Shown here: piece after piece, positions 19,667 through 21,907 of the stretch
Layout of the letters: each line of letters starts with the position of its first letter
How positions within the stretch are numbered: position 1 is the stretch's first letter
From: a virus
Virus record (IMG/VR): IMGVR_UViG_3300036668_000145
Span: 1 to 21,907 of that record
DNA length: 21,907 bases
Strand: one strand, 5' to 3'
Notes under the pieces: generated by a model
Told to the model about the DNA's origin: nothing
Databases searched by the model: none
The model's input: the letters and a program-made list of their open reading frames with translations, nothing else
Translations under genes and position numbers: made by a program

Positions 19667-19759
19667 TTATTTTTTATAAGTTACATAAATATAACAAAAA
19701 GTAAGCAATAAAATTGCAAATCCAATTCCGTAAATCATTTCAAAAGTTTCTTGTTCCAT
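19667..19759 (-). CDS. Very small membrane protein, 30 aa
   Basis: ATG 19759-19757 to TAA 19669-19667. The protein (MEQETFEMIYGIGFAILLLT then FCYIYVTYKK) is an acidic start, a single membrane helix (about 9-26) and a basic end. Its ATG shares one base with the stop of the 75-aa gene (TAATG), and the 53-aa gene starts 5 nt after its stop, the same tight packing as in neighbouring proven gene types, which argues for translation. Confidence 0.55.
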   Translation of the reverse strand: MEQETFEMIYGIGFAILLLTFCYIYVTYKK

Positions 19760-19986
19760 TAAAAAAAATCGTTTAGTTTTATTAATCCATAACGCTCAAT
19801 TTCATCAATTGCGCTTTGCTCTAATATACTCATAATTGCAACATCTCCGGCGTAAATTTCCATCACTTCAAAGGTGCTAGGCTCTGGCGCTTCTTCATAG
19901 CTTCCAAGTGTTCCTTTTATATATTCTCCTTCGGCAATTAAATTAACGCCGCCGTATTCAATCTTAATTCTTCTAATGTTTGACAT
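19759..19986 (-). CDS. Hypothetical acidic protein, 75 aa
   Basis: Unrecognised protein beginning MSNIRRIKIEYGGVNLIAEG, with a small beta-sheet-like N-terminal half and an acidic helical end (MSILEQSAIDEIERYGLIKL). It has no membrane segment. It overlaps the upstream 47-aa gene by 14 nt and the 30-aa gene by 1 nt. Part of the small-gene island; function unknown. Confidence 0.65.
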   Translation of the reverse strand: MSNIRRIKIEYGGVNLIAEGEYIKGTLGSYEEAPEPSTFEVMEIYAGDVAIMSILEQSAIDEIERYGLIKLNDFF

Positions 19987-20116
19987 CTTTGTACTTTACT
20001 TCAATGTTATTAATTAATTTATTTTTAAATTCTACTAATTTTTTTTGCAAAATTATGTTTTGACCAATATTTGCATGATCTATAATATTTTCTAAATCGG
20101 ATAAAAGTTCTTTCAT
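19973..20116 (-). CDS. Hypothetical helical protein, 47 aa
   Basis: The start is taken at ATG 20116-20114 (MKELLSDLENIIDHANIGQN), one base after the stop of the 40-aa gene. A longer frame from 20167 would overlap that gene by 50 nt and is less likely. The protein is predicted to be fully helical and charged (LVEFKNKLINNIEVKYKDV). No family recognised. Confidence 0.5.
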   Translation of the reverse strand: MKELLSDLENIIDHANIGQNIILQKKLVEFKNKLINNIEVKYKDVKH

Positions 20117-20117
20117 T

Positions 20118-20240
20118 TTAATTTTTACATTTACAACATTCTTTTTTTGGGATAAATAAAGCGCCATCTTTATAAGTGAAAGTTAATGCCAATGTAAATA
20201 CTATTATGATTATAATGGCGTAAAATGTTGTCTGTTTCAT
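20118..20240 (-). CDS. Small membrane protein with CCxC end, 40 aa
   Basis: ATG 20240-20238 to TAA 20120-20118. One N-terminal membrane helix (MKQTTFYAIIIIIVFTLALT), a short FTYKDGALFIPKK stretch and a terminal ECCKCKN, with three cysteines that could bind metal or form disulfides. The length and tight packing with the 47-aa gene support it. A signal-anchor topology with the short C-terminus outside is plausible; function unknown. Confidence 0.55.
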   Translation of the reverse strand: MKQTTFYAIIIIIVFTLALTFTYKDGALFIPKKECCKCKN

Positions 20241-20294
20241 AATTAATTTTTTAAATTGTTAAAACGATTTTACAATACGGTATAAAAATAATAC

Positions 20295-20459
20295 TTAGTC
20301 TGGTTCTTCTCCAGCACTTTCCATATCCAAAACAACAAAACCTTCTTTAGATTTGTAAACCCCATCAATTTCTAATATTTCTCCGAAGTGTCCCGAACCA
20401 CCAATTTCTAATGTATCATCAAACTCGTTCAGTTTTTGTTTTAATTCTGCTACTGTCAT
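20295..20459 (-). CDS. Small acidic phage protein (MTVAELKQKL type), 54 aa
   Basis: ATG 20459-20457 to TAA 20297-20295. The start MTVAELKQKLNEFDDTLEIG followed by GSGHFGEILEIDGVYKSKEG is the common MTVKELIEKLKEFDPDLEV-type beginning of small phage proteins of unknown function, ending with an acidic tail (MESAGEEPD). It is the first gene of the island after the capsid terminator. No promoter box stands out clearly in the AT-rich 90 nt upstream. Confidence 0.7.
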   Translation of the reverse strand: MTVAELKQKLNEFDDTLEIGGSGHFGEILEIDGVYKSKEGFVVLDMESAGEEPD

Positions 20460-20549
20460 AATTTCTGTTTTAATCTTATGCTAATTTAAAATAAATTTTT
20501 AATATACCAAAGAAAATAAAAGAAAATTTTAATATTAATTTTTAAGCAT

Positions 20550-20583
20550 AAAAAAGCCCCACCAATTTGGCGGGGCTTTTTTT
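20550..20583 (-). terminator. Intrinsic terminator after the major capsid gene
   Basis: Minus-strand AGCCCCGCC pairs with GGTGGGGCT (one G-T pair) around a 5-nt loop, flanked by A and T tracts on both sides, so it could act in both directions. It begins 18 nt after the capsid stop. Confidence 0.88.
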
Positions 20584-20600
20584 GTAAAAAAAACTATTGT

Positions 20601-21794
20601 TTAGGCTGGCGTAATCGCAGTAATATCGGTTGCAAAATCACCAGTTACAAAGCCTTTAGGTAAGTAATTAGTTAAAGCAACCCTTTCAGATACCAATACC
20701 GTCACGAAACCTTTAGTTACGTTATCGCTATCTTCTCTGAAGAATTCAACACTAATATTCTCACGAACCCACAATTGAGTTCCCATTGCAAAGTTTCCAA
20801 CTAAGTAGTCACCCGTAGGTATTGCAGTATTTATTACAACTGGAATACCCATAAAATTAGGCGCTAATCCCGTATAAACTTGCTTTGCCAAATACTCGCT
20901 AGTTGTAGATTTTAAAAGTAAAATCTTGTGAAAATCCGTTGGATTTAACATGATATAATCAGCCGTATAATTTGCCAACGCTAATTGGTTAATTGCCACA
21001 ACCAAAACATCAAATTGATTTGGTGATGGAACCGCAGTTGCAAAACCACCAGCAGCAAATGCCGTTGCATCTGTTATAATACCGGATAAATTTACACCCG
21101 TTCCAGAACCTGAAAGAATCTGAGTATCTTCAACTTCCAATAACTTCTGCGGCGCTCTGGCAGATAGATAGGAAGTTAATTGAGGCGTGTCTGCTAACAT
21201 TTCTTTAGAAATTCTAAAGTAAGTTTCAATAGATCTTACATTGGCATCTGCCGCCGTCATGTCAAATTCAGATTGAGCCGCTGAGGCTCCTTGCGCTTTT
21301 GGCGCTGCTGCGTTTGTGTAAGCGCTTTCTTTTACGAATCTTACAACATCTGAAGTTGTGGATCCTAAAGGTATTAATTGCCTTACATGTACGGGTCTAG
21401 TTGGGTCAAACTTGTACCCAGCCACTCTATCGGCAGGAATAACCTCGCCGGTAAAATTAGCGGCTACCGTCATGTCTGCCTTGACTTCAAAACTTGCGCT
21501 TCGGTCTTTACCTTTTACCATGCCTTCAACGGCTCCATCGCTTAACGCTTTGGCTAAAGCATATTTAAAAGACTTAGGCTCTGAGGCTGAAAAGTTTTTT
21601 TTCATTGAAACTTCAGAAGCGTCTATTCTTTCGTTTATTCCATTGAATTTTAGTTCTAAAGCTGCAATTTCATTTTTTAAAGCAACGTCAGCTTCACCCG
21701 TTGCCGAGTCTTTAGCTTGGCCCATTGCCTTTTCAATACGCGCATCTAATTGCGCGGTAATTTGATCCATTTGATCTTTGATATTTTGATCCAT
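20601..21794 (-). CDS. HK97-fold major capsid protein, 397 aa
   Basis: Residues about 1-65 form a predicted coiled-coil delta (scaffold-like) domain (MDQNIKDQMDQITAQLDARI and ALKNEIAALELKFNGINERI). The HK97 core follows: ADMTVAANFTGEVIPADRVA, VHVRQLIPLGSTTSDVVRFV, YFRISKEMLADTPQLTSYLS, ILSGSGTGVNLSGI, YIMLNPTDFHKILLLKSTTS, FMGIPVVINTAIPTGDYLVG and VSERVALTNY. Length is normal for the family with an attached delta domain, which is usually removed by the prohead protease. A partial gene lies directly upstream and a strong terminator follows. Confidence 0.95.
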   Translation of the reverse strand: MDQNIKDQMDQITAQLDARIEKAMGQAKDSATGEADVALKNEIAALELKFNGINERIDASEVSMKKNFSASEPKSFKYALAKALSDGAVEGMVKGKDRSASFEVKADMTVAANFTGEVIPADRVAGYKFDPTRPVHVRQLIPLGSTTSDVVRFVKESAYTNAAAPKAQGASAAQSEFDMTAADANVRSIETYFRISKEMLADTPQLTSYLSARAPQKLLEVEDTQILSGSGTGVNLSGIITDATAFAAGGFATAVPSPNQFDVLVVAINQLALANYTADYIMLNPTDFHKILLLKSTTSEYLAKQVYTGLAPNFMGIPVVINTAIPTGDYLVGNFAMGTQLWVRENISVEFFREDSDNVTKGFVTVLVSERVALTNYLPKGFVTGDFATDITAITPA

Positions 21795-21795
21795 T

Positions 21796-21907
21796 TTATT
21801 TATTTGTTAAGTTATTAATTAAATATTTCCATATTTCGCTTTCGTCATTTTTTACAATTTCCGGCAAAGTGCCTAATGGCGGCTTTGTGGCATTTACAAA
21901 AAGTGAT
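21796..21907 (-). CDS. C-terminal end of an upstream gene, possibly the prohead protease (partial)
   Basis: A frame open from the window edge to TAA 21798-21796 gives 36 residues (SLFVNATKPPLGTLPEIVKN then DESEIWKYLINNLTNK). It stops 1 nt before the capsid ATG. In phages with this module order the gene before the capsid is normally the prohead protease or a protease-scaffold fusion, but no diagnostic residues remain in this fragment, so the identity rests only on position. Confidence 0.4.
   Translation of the reverse strand, partial: SLFVNATKPPLGTLPEIVKNDESEIWKYLINNLTNK

Noticed and set aside
20117-20167. Longer N-terminus of the 47-aa gene (start at 20167)
   Set aside because: It overlaps the 40-aa membrane gene; the ATG at 20116 is one base after that gene's stop.

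Overview
The window is a stretch of an AT-rich tailed-phage genome (siphovirus type; free phage or prophage cannot be told apart here) from a Bacteroidota host, most likely a flavobacterium. The host guess rests on low GC, promoter-like boxes of the Bacteroidota form TAnnTTTG (often TATCTTTRC), A/T-rich leaders without Shine-Dalgarno sequences, and protein families typical of flavobacterial phages. Every supported gene is on the minus strand, so the biological order runs from high to low coordinates. No terminase, portal, integrase, tRNA, CRISPR array or reverse transcriptase is present; the module order implies terminase and portal lie beyond the right edge.

Head and connector (21907 to 17407): the tail end of a gene probably encoding the prohead protease, an HK97-fold major capsid protein and its terminator; then an island of six very small unknown genes, three of them membrane proteins, bounded by terminators; then a 70-aa protein, a gp6/gp8-like connector, a head-closure protein, an HK97-gp10-like protein and a DUF3168-like tail completion protein, coupled mostly by 1-nt TAATG overlaps.

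Lysis and adsorption (17396 to 14155): two small membrane proteins (holin candidates), a DUF5675 protein, a protein with the topology of a unimolecular spanin, then a fibre-like protein and two companions. Next to them is a 19-aa micro-ORF that copies the start of one of the small membrane proteins.

Tail (14036 to 6263): tail tube, two tail-assembly chaperone reading frames joined by a probable -1 frameshift on an A7 run, a 648-aa tape measure, and a 1527-aa tail-tip protein carrying eight Cys-containing tandem modules and a six-tryptophan heptad array. A strong terminator closes the structural region.

Recombination/replication (6118 to 1): a small HTH regulator, a DUF1071/Sak3-like annealing protein, an SSB-like protein with a DDLPF tail, several small unknown or HTH proteins, a YopX-family protein, a metallophosphoesterase, a VRR-NUC nuclease and the N-terminus of a winged-helix replication protein. 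The last gene is preceded by a clear promoter and a structured leader whose two hairpin loops are perfectly complementary, and its own coding sequence holds three iteron-like repeats that could mark a replication origin.
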